36,443 nucleotides of DNA from Chloroflexota bacterium (GTDB lineage: Bacteria > Chloroflexota > Anaerolineae > Anaerolineales > Villigracilaceae), in the NCBI GenBank assembly GCA_019873735.1, contig JAIOAQ010000030.1:1-36443 (forward strand). Direction: 5' to 3'. Below the pieces are notes generated by a model, which saw nothing but the letters and a program-made list of their open reading frames with translations, was not told where the DNA came from and made no database searches. Positions 6,481 through 14,794 of the stretch are shown here, one piece after another. Positions within the stretch are counted from its first letter, which is position 1. Each line of letters begins with the position of its first letter. Made by a program: the position numbers and the translations under genes.

Positions 6481-8799
6481 CTATCTCTTCGATGATATTT
6501 TTTGCCGTGAAATGATGTAAGTTACTCCCAGCAGCAGGGCAACGATCACGGCAATTGCCCAGGCGGGAAAGGGTGGGGCGCCGGGTTCTGCGGTTGGCGT
6601 CGGGGCGCTGGTTGACGTGGCAACGGGTGTGATTTGCGCACAAGCCAAAGCCTGGACCTCGAATTCGTTTGCCGCGCCCTGGCCGGCATGAATCTGCGCC
6701 GAGGCAGGCGTTCCGTCCGGGTTGACCCAGGTGAGGGTATAGTCGCCGGCAAAGCCGCGCCAGGTCAGGGTCCCGTCCGAAGCGGTCGCCGCCTCTCCGC
6801 TGGTCGTCCAGGATTGAATCAGTCCGCCAATTGACTTGATGATGGGACGCGGGCTGCCATCCAGGTTGAAGAGGCCGTCGCCCGAGAACATCTCCGTTGG
6901 GGAAAGTTCGCTGGCCGAAACCCACATGACCCCGGTGACGTAGGGTTTGCTATAGGCCACTGTGTAAGCGTAGCGCGCCCATTCGGCCTGGGCCTGATCG
7001 GTGTGCCCGTCGTGCCAGCCAGCGCGGTACCAGGGTTTTTTATCGAGATAGTTTGTCAGGTCTTCGGTTGTGCCGTAAGAGAGTTCGGAAATGAAGATGG
7101 TTTTGTCGTAATGGCTGTAGGCTTCGAGGGTATCGTTGAAAATGCCGATATCAATGGTGGGTGCAACGACCCCGTTGTAAAACTCCAGGCCAATGTTATC
7201 GAAGGGAATGTTTTGCGCCAGAATCGCCTCGAGAATCTCCCGGGGATAGGGGTAGGTGGCATTGTCGGGATTGGGTGTCCAGCCCAGATCGCCCAGGTAC
7301 ATGTTGTAAAAGTTAACATAGGTGGGGATCCCCGGCGCGCCCTCGTTTGCGCCCTGAACAGAGGCAGCGGTGATGTCCACAATGTCTTGCTTGGTCAGCG
7401 GCATAAATCCAAAAGCGTTTTGCGGTTCGTTGAAGGCGTTGTAAATGTTCATGCGCGCCGCGTAATGTTTGGTGAAGTTGTAACTGAAGTCGTGTGCCAC
7501 CGTCGCCAGTTCGGGAGCGCTCATTTTCAGGGCAAACGCTGGAACCCAGCCGGGCGAAATCCAGACGCCGGTGTGCATGGAAATTTTCATGCCGGCGTTG
7601 GTGATTGAGGTGAAGTTGGAATCTTGATAATTGTAGTTACCCGGCGCAATCATCACCTCGTTCCACCAGGCTTCACTGGCGGCGCTGTTGAAGCCGGCTT
7701 GCGCCAGGACTTCCGCCTGCCTGGCGCCATCTGGCCAGCCGGCGGCAAAAATGAAGTCGTGCGAGGTTTGTTGATACTGAACCGAGGTATTTGCAAGCGG
7801 CGCGCCGCTGCAATCGGTCAGGCGGACGGTGATGTCGGTTTTGCGGTACGTTTCGATGTCCTGCTGAGCAGCCTGGAGCACTGTCTCTTCGCGGGCGCGC
7901 AGGATGCGGCTCAGAACATTGTACGAAGCGGGAATGCAGACAGAGATATTTCCGCTTGGGCAGGTGCGATTGGCTTCTTCCAATGACTGAGCCGCTTCGT
8001 TGTTCCACTGACCAATTTCGTCGCTGAAGGTGTAGCCGTTGGCGTTGTAACCGTTCAGACGGTCCTGAAAGAGGCGGTATTCGGTCCGGGCCGCCTCGTA
8101 GAGGACGTTGATTGGCAGGACTTTTCCGCGCCCTATACTGTATCCCTGTCCGTCGTTGTCGAGGTGGATGAAGGTATCTCCCACTTCTGGCACGGGCCAA
8201 TGCAGGTATATTTCAACCGGCGTGTCTGCCGGAACGAGGGCGACGATATGGTTTTTATCGCTGCCATCCTGCCAGCCCCAAAAGTGCACTCCCTGATGGT
8301 AAATGTACTGGAGGGAGGGGGCAGTGGGGGGAGTGCCCAGATGATAGACTCCGATTTTCCAATCACTGTATTTGTCTTGCTGGAAAACGTAAGCCCCTTC
8401 GGGGGTGTAGGTTTTCAGCCAGAGAGCGCCGCCGGGCTGGAGGATGAAATTCACCTCGGCTTTGTCATTGACAGGCTGGGCGTATTGGCTTTGATCGAGG
8501 ACGCCCGCTGCAAAAGAAGCCGCCCCTATTTGAATGTACTGCGCGGGTTCCACTTGTACAATGTACCCGTCGCGGTGCGGCACCCGTATGCTGTACACGC
8601 CATTTGTGTTGCTTTTTGCCCATCCCAGCGATTCCCAGTCTTTGCTGCTGACAGAGACGAATCCTGTCACCGGCCTGCCCTCTGTGTCCGTCAATGTGCC
8701 ATAGACTGTAACTTCAGTCGTTTGCGTGACAGGCGCGGCTGCTTGAAGAAAAAGTGTCAGGATGGCGATTGAAAATAGAACGCGATGAAATTTTTTCAT
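6481..8799 (-). CDS. Membrane-anchored extracellular GH10-like glycoside hydrolase
   Basis: The protein has 772 residues. It starts with a signal peptide (MKKFHRVLFSIAILTLFLQAAA). A carboxypeptidase-regulatory-like beta domain follows (TVYGTLTDTEGRPVTGFVSV), then a long linker region with helical parts. A TIM barrel follows from about residue 340 to 660, then a small beta domain, a Pro/Thr-rich linker and a C-terminal membrane helix with a basic tail. GH10 xylanase hallmarks are present: acid/base E458 in YNAFNEPQN and nucleophile E572 in FISELSYG, 114 residues apart. It should cut a plant-type beta-glycan outside the cell while tethered to the membrane; the exact substrate is inference. The chosen ATG has GGAG 8 nt upstream; the frame extends further but into repeat DNA. 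Confidence 0.8.
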   Translation of the reverse strand: MKKFHRVLFSIAILTLFLQAAAPVTQTTEVTVYGTLTDTEGRPVTGFVSVSSKDWESLGWAKSNTNGVYSIRVPHRDGYIVQVEPAQYIQIGAASFAAGVLDQSQYAQPVNDKAEVNFILQPGGALWLKTYTPEGAYVFQQDKYSDWKIGVYHLGTPPTAPSLQYIYHQGVHFWGWQDGSDKNHIVALVPADTPVEIYLHWPVPEVGDTFIHLDNDGQGYSIGRGKVLPINVLYEAARTEYRLFQDRLNGYNANGYTFSDEIGQWNNEAAQSLEEANRTCPSGNISVCIPASYNVLSRILRAREETVLQAAQQDIETYRKTDITVRLTDCSGAPLANTSVQYQQTSHDFIFAAGWPDGARQAEVLAQAGFNSAASEAWWNEVMIAPGNYNYQDSNFTSITNAGMKISMHTGVWISPGWVPAFALKMSAPELATVAHDFSYNFTKHYAARMNIYNAFNEPQNAFGFMPLTKQDIVDITAASVQGANEGAPGIPTYVNFYNMYLGDLGWTPNPDNATYPYPREILEAILAQNIPFDNIGLEFYNGVVAPTIDIGIFNDTLEAYSHYDKTIFISELSYGTTEDLTNYLDKKPWYRAGWHDGHTDQAQAEWARYAYTVAYSKPYVTGVMWVSASELSPTEMFSGDGLFNLDGSPRPIIKSIGGLIQSWTTSGEAATASDGTLTWRGFAGDYTLTWVNPDGTPASAQIHAGQGAANEFEVQALACAQITPVATSTSAPTPTAEPGAPPFPAWAIAVIVALLLGVTYIISRQKISSKR

Positions 8800-8820
8800 A
8801 AATTGCTCCAGTTGAATGAA

Positions 8821-8866
8821 AGACGCCAAGGCGCAGGGCATGAACCTTGGCGTCTCTGCTTTTTTT
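8821..8866 (+). terminator. Hairpin with T-run, terminator-like on the plus strand
   Basis: AGACGCCAAGG (8821-8831) pairs perfectly with CCTTGGCGTCT (8845-8855), followed by CTGC and seven T. No plus-strand gene precedes it. On the minus strand it lies between the 420-residue gene and the glycosidase and would only have a TTTCATT tail. It may be a dispersed hairpin rather than a working terminator. Confidence 0.55.
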
Positions 8867-8890
8867 CTGTTGCAAGCAAACAAGGATTGT

Positions 8891-9004
8891 GTCGCTGCGA
8901 GGCGGCGCTTTCCCGCCGAAGCAGTCTCCCAGCCAATGCGGGGATTGCTTCGGCGCGCCACCCCCAAAAAGGCAGGGGCAGACAAGCGACCTCCTCGCAA
9001 AGAC
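8891..9004. repeat. Imperfect palindromic interspersed repeat (GCGAGG...GAAGCAATC type)
   Basis: The outer arms GTCGCTGCGAGG (8891-8902) and CCTCGCAAAGAC (8993-9004) match at 10 of 12 positions. The inner arms GCCGAAGCAGTCTCCC (8915-8930) and GGGATTGCTTCGGC (8941-8954) also pair. It resembles the widespread family of hairpin repeats built from TTGCGAGG and GAAGCAATC. Confidence 0.7.
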
Positions 9005-9052
9005 TCCCCCACTTTTCCATGATTGCAACAGATCAAAGTCTCTCTCTGCTCT

Positions 9053-10315
9053 CTACTTGTGCAGATTCGGCGCGGCGATGAAGGAGAGGCCCTTCTCGGT
9101 GAGGGCGCGGGCGGTGTGATTGGCCGCCGCCACCTTGTGCATGAAGTTCAGTTGCAGGGCGTCCCAGTCGCCGCTTTCGATGACTTCCTTTTTCTCGCGG
9201 AAGTAATCCAGAATGTCGGAGGGGTGGGGGAGGGTTTGTTCCACTTCGGGGTCGCCGCCTTCGTGTTTGGCGGCGATGTTGGCAACATGGTCGGCGATTT
9301 CGAGCAGTTCGGCGCGGCGGTTGTACGGCTGGATGACGATGCTCTTCCACGTTTCGGTGATGTGATGCTCGAAGCGGATGACTCTCTCGAAGCCAAGTTG
9401 TTTTCTGAATTGCGCGGTCAGTTCCATGGTCTGGTTGTTGATCGAGTTCGACCAGTTGAAGCCGATCAGCGGCGTCGTGCCGTCGTCGCGGCTGAAGAGT
9501 TTTGCCATGGTCATAATCCACAGCGCATGGTAGGGATTATCCGAGCCGAAGAAGACGCTGATCTTGAAGTTGATGTTCACGCCCAGTTTGTAGAGCAGGA
9601 AGCCGAGCAGGATCGTTCCCGCGTTGAAGTTGAGTACGTGCTGGACGCCGTAGTTGGTGTAGTAGTACAGGAATTCATCCAGCCATTGCAGGGCGTGTTC
9701 GTTGGGCTGGCCGATGCCGCCGAAGTAACCCGTGATGGTGGCGGGACCGCCGAGGTGCGGGTTCGAGCCGTCGGTGCCTTTGGTGTCGAGCGTCTCGACG
9801 AAGGACGCGCCGATGATGTCCAGCGCGGCGACGATGGCGGGCAGGTCGCCGTCGGCCTCCGACTCTTTCATCTTGCGGACGGCGATGAAACGGCCGGGGA
9901 CGAGGCTGCCCTCGGCGATGGCGCGTTCGCACATCGGGCGGATCCAGGGGAAGTATTGCAGCGCGCTGACCTCGAGCGTGACGGCGTAGTCGTCGGCGAA
10001 GGTCATGCTCCGGGCGCGCTCGCCCAGGACGCGGGTGCGGTAATCGGCAACGGAGATGAACGCGCCCCGGTCGCGCTGCTCCATCAGCCACTTCAGGTCC
10101 TCGACGTAGGCCGGGGCTTTGGCTTCCACTTTCTTGAGCAGGTTTTCCAGTTTGCGGTTTTCGCGGTGTCTGGCGTTGATCTCCTCCGGCGCGCCGTATT
10201 TGGCGACCACAGCCAGGAAATCTTGCATCACCTGCGAGTTCGGGTCGGTGAAGACGGCGTTGACCGCTTCCAGGCGGTCTGGGGGAATGGCGAGTTTTTG
10301 TTGAAGGTTGGTCAT
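9053..10315 (-). CDS. Conserved-looking cytoplasmic protein of unknown function (420 aa)
   Basis: I do not recognise this family. There is no signal peptide and no membrane helix. The N-terminal 110 residues are charged and helical (EEINARHRENRKLENLLKKVEAKAP). From about residue 125 the sequence alternates hydrophobic strands and helices, with Gly/Asn-rich loops such as GGPATITGYFGGIGQPNEHA, FFGSDNPYHALW and GFNWSNSINNQT, and conserved-looking acidic and His residues (FEHHITE). This pattern suggests an alpha/beta, perhaps TIM-barrel, enzyme. AAGGAG lies just before the ATG and the gene has its own promoter, so it is not simply part of the acyltransferase transcript. The gene ends 250 bp before the glycosidase start, across repeat DNA. 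Confidence 0.8.
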   Translation of the reverse strand: MTNLQQKLAIPPDRLEAVNAVFTDPNSQVMQDFLAVVAKYGAPEEINARHRENRKLENLLKKVEAKAPAYVEDLKWLMEQRDRGAFISVADYRTRVLGERARSMTFADDYAVTLEVSALQYFPWIRPMCERAIAEGSLVPGRFIAVRKMKESEADGDLPAIVAALDIIGASFVETLDTKGTDGSNPHLGGPATITGYFGGIGQPNEHALQWLDEFLYYYTNYGVQHVLNFNAGTILLGFLLYKLGVNINFKISVFFGSDNPYHALWIMTMAKLFSRDDGTTPLIGFNWSNSINNQTMELTAQFRKQLGFERVIRFEHHITETWKSIVIQPYNRRAELLEIADHVANIAAKHEGGDPEVEQTLPHPSDILDYFREKKEVIESGDWDALQLNFMHKVAAANHTARALTEKGLSFIAAPNLHK

Positions 10316-10363
10316 GGGGGCTCCTTTTGTCTGTTTGGGACTGGATGTAGCGCTTTATGAAAT

Positions 10364-10392
10364 AGTTTACTTGAATTTTTGGCGATAGACAA
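10364..10392 (-). promoter_or_regulatory. Promoter of the 420-residue protein gene
   Basis: On the minus strand, TTGTCT (10387-10392) and TAAACT (10364-10369) are spaced by 17 bp, about 50 nt upstream of the start codon. Confidence 0.6.
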
Positions 10393-10411
10393 TTTTCTAA
10401 AACCTTATTGC

Positions 10412-11122
10412 TTAAACATCGCTGTATGCGCCTCGATATTCTTCTGGCAATAGACGTGCCAGACGGCGCATCATTTCATCGGTCAATGCCTGCCGTTCTT
10501 CTCGTGTTGGCCGCCTTGACAAAGGTTCCAGGCGGAATACTTCTCCCACGCGGACGTGAAAATCGGTCCGCTTTAGCCGCTTTAGATTGGAGCGGAATTT
10601 CTCTCCGCCCCAGTGAGCAATTGGCAGCAACGGTGCACCGGAGCGCAACGCCAGCATCACGATTCCCGGCTGGCCGCGCAGCAAACGGCCGGTGCGGTTG
10701 CGCGTTCCCTCTGGAGCAACGGCTACAATCCAGCCTTTGTTGAGCGCCTCCAGGGCCAGACGCATGGCCTGAGTATCCGCCTCGCCCCGCCGCAGAGGGA
10801 TGGCGCCCCACAGCGTGAACACCTCTCCCAGAAAAGGATTGTCCCAGGTTTCGGCCTTGGCAAAACCGGTGATCGGCCGCGGCTGCAGGTGTGCCAGCAA
10901 AAGCGGCACTTCAAGCGAGCCGGTATGGTTGGTATAAATGATCAGTGGGCCGCGCACCGGCACCTGTTTCAGTTCTGAGATGTCCAGCCGGCACAGCGTA
11001 TTCGTGGCCAGGCGAATCAGGGTCAACGTCCCCCAGCGCAGCAAACGGCTGCGGCAGTCGGCTTTTGGCTCAAAGAGCAAAGGCTCGAGTGGGATGGGAG
11101 AAGCATCGGCTTCCATGCTCAT
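10412..11122 (-). CDS. PlsC-type lysophospholipid acyltransferase, HX4E variant
   Basis: This 236-residue acyltransferase of the PlsC/LPLAT fold would acylate lysophosphatidate or a similar lipid at the inner membrane face. The block I motif is NHTGSLE (H66, E71), so the usual HX4D is HX4E. Block III is APEGTRNRTG (around E138), and PLLPIAHWG matches block IV. The ATG overlaps the stop of the diacylglycerol-kinase-like gene (ATGA), which fixes the start and shows coupling; a longer frame running back into that gene is a shadow. Co-translation with a lipid kinase supports a phospholipid role. Confidence 0.82.
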   Translation of the reverse strand: MSMEADASPIPLEPLLFEPKADCRSRLLRWGTLTLIRLATNTLCRLDISELKQVPVRGPLIIYTNHTGSLEVPLLLAHLQPRPITGFAKAETWDNPFLGEVFTLWGAIPLRRGEADTQAMRLALEALNKGWIVAVAPEGTRNRTGRLLRGQPGIVMLALRSGAPLLPIAHWGGEKFRSNLKRLKRTDFHVRVGEVFRLEPLSRRPTREERQALTDEMMRRLARLLPEEYRGAYSDV

Positions 11123-12045
11123 GGTTGCGCTATTGTAATGAAATCCAGGGCCTGCGGGATGATCTCCATGCTCAGTTCTTGTCCGGCGTAACAAAGCGTT
11201 TCGCCGTCGCAGTGGGCGGGGAGCGTCCCTTTCAGCGCGGTGACGGTGACATGACGCGCCTGGGCGGTAGTGATCTCTGGCTGAGTGGCCTGCGTGCCTT
11301 TCATGAAGAAGGTAATCAGTTGGAAGATGCGCAACTTGCCGGGCGAGGAAGCAATGCATAAATCGAATTGGCCATCTCCCGGTTTGCCGCGCGGGGCCAT
11401 GAAGAAGCCGCCTCCCATCCGCTGCCCATTCATGACCGAAACCATCAGCGAGGCTTGCGTCAATTCCTGATGATCGTAAGTGACTCTTACGGTGGGTGCC
11501 TGATAGTAAATGAACACAGTGCGCAGCGCCGCGATCAGGTAAGCAAGCAGGCCGCGCGTCCAGCGAATTTTGACCGCCTCAAACCCAACGGCAGCATCGA
11601 AACCCACGCCGACACCGTTGCCGAAATAGCGGCCTTCTGGATAGTCTCCGCCCTTCACCAGCCCAACGTCCATTTTGAAGCGCTGACCCTCGGTCAACGC
11701 CTTGCAGCAGGTTTCCACGTCGCCTCGCATGCCCATGCCGTAGGCAAAGTCGTTGCCGGTTCCAACCGGCAGGAGGCTGAAGGCCGTGTGGTTGAAACCG
11801 GCAGCGCGGGCGCGCATCAGGCCGTTGAGGGCCTCATTGGCCGTTCCGTCGCCGCTGGCCACCGCCACAAGGTCATAACCGTTCCGGGCTGCCTGCTCGG
11901 CCAGTTCGGCTGCATGCCATGGATATTCAGTGCGCACCAGTTCAAAATCCACGTTGCTGGCCCGCAGGCAGGCTTCGATTTTGGGCGCGGCCTTCTCGGC
12001 GTAACCGCGGCCAGAAATAGGGTTCAGGATGAGCAGCGTTTTCAT
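11119..12045 (-). CDS. Diacylglycerol kinase / sphingosine kinase-like lipid kinase
   Basis: The 308-residue protein belongs to the DAGK catalytic family (DgkB/YegS-like). It begins with the nucleotide-binding NPISGRG motif (residues 8-14), has the core SGDGTANEALNG motif near 64-75, GTGNDFA near 94-100 and the C-terminal DGE motif (HCDGETL). It would phosphorylate diacylglycerol or a related lipid with ATP at the membrane. AGGAG precedes the ATG. It lies 9 nt after the MocA-like gene and overlaps the acyltransferase downstream, so it is probably read from the same mRNA as the molybdenum hydroxylase genes although its role is in lipids. Confidence 0.9.
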   Translation of the reverse strand: MKTLLILNPISGRGYAEKAAPKIEACLRASNVDFELVRTEYPWHAAELAEQAARNGYDLVAVASGDGTANEALNGLMRARAAGFNHTAFSLLPVGTGNDFAYGMGMRGDVETCCKALTEGQRFKMDVGLVKGGDYPEGRYFGNGVGVGFDAAVGFEAVKIRWTRGLLAYLIAALRTVFIYYQAPTVRVTYDHQELTQASLMVSVMNGQRMGGGFFMAPRGKPGDGQFDLCIASSPGKLRIFQLITFFMKGTQATQPEITTAQARHVTVTALKGTLPAHCDGETLCYAGQELSMEIIPQALDFITIAQP

Positions 12046-12054
12046 GAATGCTCC

Positions 12055-12651
12055 TTATTTGGGTTTTTCGGAGGCATATTCCTCCGGTGTATCCACATCT
12101 TTCAAGATGCTGTCGTCTTCTACCGGAACGTATAAAATTTCTGCAGCGTGAAGATGCAGAAAGTCGCGCGGCGTTTGCGTTGGGGTAAGCGCCAGCAGCG
12201 ACGGCCACAAATGCCGCGCCGCCAGCCAGGGGTGTCCGCGGCGTTGATTGTAACTGGGAATCACCAATCCTGCTTGATGATTTTTGTATGCGGCCAGCAC
12301 CAGTTTGACGGTTCTTTCCTGGACCTGAGGCTGGTCGCCCAGGACGATAAGCGCAGCCTCCACCCGGTCAGAAAACGCCCGCAGGCCGGTTTGAATGGAG
12401 CCAAGCATTTCCGTCTGCATATAGGCCAGATTGTGGACAACGTGCAGGGGAATCCGCTCTCTTTGCGCGGCCATTGCCGCTTCGACCTCTTGCCGTGCGG
12501 CGCCGGTTACGACCACAATTTCATCCAGGCCGGCCGCAGCCAGGGTGTCAATGACGTGGCCCAGGATGGTTGTCTTCCCCCACGGCAGGCACAGTTTGGG
12601 CCGTCCCATGCGTCGAGATTGACCTGCGGCCAGCACCACTGCTCCGATCAT
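12055..12651 (-). CDS. MocA-like molybdenum cofactor nucleotidyltransferase
   Basis: This is a 198-residue MobA/MocA-like nucleotidyltransferase. The N-terminal signature VVLAAGQSRRMGRPKLCLPWG (NTP binding and catalytic Lys) is clear, and GDQP near residue 105 is the metal-binding motif. The C-terminal YVPVEDDSILKDVDTPEEY matches the family's DIDTPEDY box. MocA transfers CMP (MobA GMP) to molybdopterin before insertion into hydroxylases. It overlaps the YqeC-MocA fusion gene (ATGA) that already contains one such domain, so the operon carries two. The split of work between the two copies is unknown. Confidence 0.88.
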   Translation of the reverse strand: MIGAVVLAAGQSRRMGRPKLCLPWGKTTILGHVIDTLAAAGLDEIVVVTGAARQEVEAAMAAQRERIPLHVVHNLAYMQTEMLGSIQTGLRAFSDRVEAALIVLGDQPQVQERTVKLVLAAYKNHQAGLVIPSYNQRRGHPWLAARHLWPSLLALTPTQTPRDFLHLHAAEILYVPVEDDSILKDVDTPEEYASEKPK

Positions 12652-13976
12652 TGCTCCATCTCCTGCAGGCGTTCCCAGTCGTCTAGCGTGTCAATATCCA
12701 GCCTCAGTTGCTGATCATGCCAGGGCAAGTAGGCCAGGCGGTGCTTGTCAAAGATGGCGCGTCCGCCTACGTCACCGCGCAAAGCCAGCAGGTCAGGGAA
12801 GGTGAACCGGTCAAACAAGACCGGGTTCGCGCGTTGACCGTCCACCAGCGGCGCAAGGATGGGATTCAATTCCCGGCTGTGATGTTCTACCAGCGAGCGG
12901 AGCACTTCCGCCGTAAGGCCGGGCTGATCGGCCAGCAAAAAGACCGCCGCGCCGGTTTCGGGCGGAAGGGCGCGCAGGCCGGCCTGAATGGACGTGCTCT
13001 GTCCGCTCTGCCAATCGGGGTTGGAGACGATTTGCACCGCCAGGCCCTGCAGCGCGGCGGCAACCTTTTCGCCGTAAGCCCCGGTGACCACAATCACCGG
13101 CGAGAGGCCCGCTACCAGCGCGGCCTCTGCGGCGCGGCGTACCAGCGGCTGGCCGCGCCATTCGAGCAATTGCTTGGGGCGGCCAAGGCGTTGTGCCTCG
13201 CCCGCTGCCAGGAGGATGCCCGCAACCGGTTCCAGGGTGGCGTAAATGGTATCTTGTTGTAAAGAGGCGATCAGCGCCGATGGAAACGCCGGGCGGAGAG
13301 CCTCGGCCAGCCGTCTGGCCTTTGCCTGTAAATCCGGCGTGTCGGCCTGATTGAGCAGGGCCACCCGCCGGGCATTTGCCGGGATGCCTTTTAGCCCGCC
13401 TTCAGGGTGGGTCAATACTTTTGCAAGGGCGTCAACGCCGATCTCGGCCTCTGGGATCAGTCCGCTCAGGCGCGCGAAGATTTCCGGGCGGTGGACCCAC
13501 GTTCCGTTAAGCGGCTTATCTGTGCCGGAAAGGCCGGCAACCACTACAACCAGGTCTGCAAATTCAGGGATCGCCGGTTCGTGGGCGGCCGGCGCCTTCA
13601 ATGGGCGCAGACGTGAGCCGTCGGCCTCGATGAGCAGTGGCAGGTTGTTTTTCCGGCAAAATGCGTGTAGCCACGAAATCTGAGCGCCATCCAGGCCTTG
13701 TAGCCGTTCCCCCTCAACCGGGCCGGTGACCAACGTTATGCCGTCCGAGGCCGCGTCCAGGTCTGAAAGAGATCGGCGAACGATTTGACGATGGTCGGCC
13801 AGGCGGCTTTGGTTGACATGAAGATGGGTGGTGGTGGTGATGATCACCGGCGGCGGCAATTGGCGTGCCAGCGCAAACATCGCCGTTGTTTTCCCTCCCG
13901 AACCGCTAAACGCGACAACGGGCCAGGCTGACGAGCCAATGTGGGGGAGCAGGCGAAGAGCGGCGGCCAGGAGCAT
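12648..13976 (-). CDS. YqeC-MocA fusion: molybdenum hydroxylase maturation protein
   Basis: The 442-residue protein has two parts. Residues 1-245 match YqeC, a P-loop protein of the selenium-dependent molybdenum hydroxylase system, with FSGSGGKTT (23-31), TTTTHLH and LLIEADGSRLRPLKAP. Residues 250-442 form a complete MocA-like nucleotidyltransferase (GILLAAGEAQRLGRPKQLLEW, LLADQPG, DIDTLDDW). The fused form fits a protein that prepares and nucleotidylates the Mo cofactor for the hydroxylase encoded upstream. The gene follows YqeB after 14 nt and overlaps the second MocA gene. Selenium involvement is suggested only by family; no selD or other selenium gene is in the window. Confidence 0.87.
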   Translation of the reverse strand: MLLAAALRLLPHIGSSAWPVVAFSGSGGKTTAMFALARQLPPPVIITTTTHLHVNQSRLADHRQIVRRSLSDLDAASDGITLVTGPVEGERLQGLDGAQISWLHAFCRKNNLPLLIEADGSRLRPLKAPAAHEPAIPEFADLVVVVAGLSGTDKPLNGTWVHRPEIFARLSGLIPEAEIGVDALAKVLTHPEGGLKGIPANARRVALLNQADTPDLQAKARRLAEALRPAFPSALIASLQQDTIYATLEPVAGILLAAGEAQRLGRPKQLLEWRGQPLVRRAAEAALVAGLSPVIVVTGAYGEKVAAALQGLAVQIVSNPDWQSGQSTSIQAGLRALPPETGAAVFLLADQPGLTAEVLRSLVEHHSRELNPILAPLVDGQRANPVLFDRFTFPDLLALRGDVGGRAIFDKHRLAYLPWHDQQLRLDIDTLDDWERLQEMEQ

Positions 13977-13990
13977 CTTGCTTTCCCAAC

Positions 13991-14794
13991 CTACCAGAGT
14001 GTCAGACGCACTTCAGGTCTGGTCAGAATGGCTTCGAGGACGCCGCCGCCTACTGCCAGGGCCTTATCTGAAACCAGGTTGCACATGGCCGGGTCGTCGC
14101 GCGGGTCAAGATCACCCACCTTCATGCCGGCAGTGACTTGCAGGCCGGGGTGCAGCAGGCCGCGTAATACACCCGCAAAGGGGGCCTGGATGGGTTGACC
14201 GGCCACGCGGGCAATGACTTCTCCTGGCTCATAGTGCTGTCCAAACTGACTTTCGGATTCCAAAATCCCTGCGCACGGAGCACGCAGCACGCGTTGCGGA
14301 TTGCCTTCTGGCAGTCGCGAATCGGGTTCGGTGCGGCCCTGCCAGTAAACGCGCCCCAGCGTGTGTCCGCGCTTGGTCTCAATCACGGCTTGACAATTGA
14401 CACCGGCCTCGAAGCCCGGCCCCAGGCCAATATAGAGCATGGGAGAATAACCGATGGGTTCGGGCGGTTGTTTGGTCAGCCGCCCGTCCACGATGACGCT
14501 GGGGTGCAGGTTCTGGGCCGAGATGCACTCTGGGTCTATGATCACCGGCACCTGCTGCTTCGCAAAGATGTTCAGGATGCGCAAGGTATCGGCTGGGTCT
14601 TCGACCCGGCGGCCAACAATGCCCTCGATAGATACCTCTCCGGCATAGACTGCTTGGGCAAAAGCCACGCTGCGCCGCACGGCCAGCGGCTGGGCCAGTT
14701 CGGTGATGGCCACGCGCACCCCGGCGCGGAGAAGGCGAATCGCCACGCCGCTGGCCAGGTCACCGCCGCCGCGAATTAACACAATGGCGCTCAT
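13991..14794 (-). CDS. yqeB: YqeB-like (EF2563-type) selenium-dependent molybdenum hydroxylase system protein
   Basis: The 267-residue protein begins with a Rossmann-like GGGDLASGVAIRLLRAG segment and contains GLGPGFEAGVNCQAVIET, both typical of YqeB. The C-terminal half (RAPCAGILESESQFGQHYEPGE, FAGVLRGLLHPG) reads like a lipoyl/biotinyl-type hammerhead. YqeB co-occurs with YqeC and Mo hydroxylases and is thought to help mature the enzyme; its reaction is unproven. The start was chosen by ATGA overlap with the DUF1361 gene and by the glycine-rich start; a longer frame through that gene is spurious. Confidence 0.87.
   Translation of the reverse strand: MSAIVLIRGGGDLASGVAIRLLRAGVRVAITELAQPLAVRRSVAFAQAVYAGEVSIEGIVGRRVEDPADTLRILNIFAKQQVPVIIDPECISAQNLHPSVIVDGRLTKQPPEPIGYSPMLYIGLGPGFEAGVNCQAVIETKRGHTLGRVYWQGRTEPDSRLPEGNPQRVLRAPCAGILESESQFGQHYEPGEVIARVAGQPIQAPFAGVLRGLLHPGLQVTAGMKVGDLDPRDDPAMCNLVSDKALAVGGGVLEAILTRPEVRLTLW

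Noticed and set aside
8891-9004. An insertion sequence, from the inverted ends.
   Set aside because: There is no transposase frame and no target duplication; it fits a short palindromic repeat family.
8800-9036. Extension of the glycosidase by 79 codons upstream of the signal peptide.
   Set aside because: The extension lies in hairpin repeats, and a signal peptide must be at the N-terminus.
9023-10360. A 445-codon open frame antisense to the 420-residue protein.
   Set aside because: The minus-strand frame has a promoter, Shine-Dalgarno and protein-like composition; the plus frame is a mirror rich in Gly, Val and Arg.
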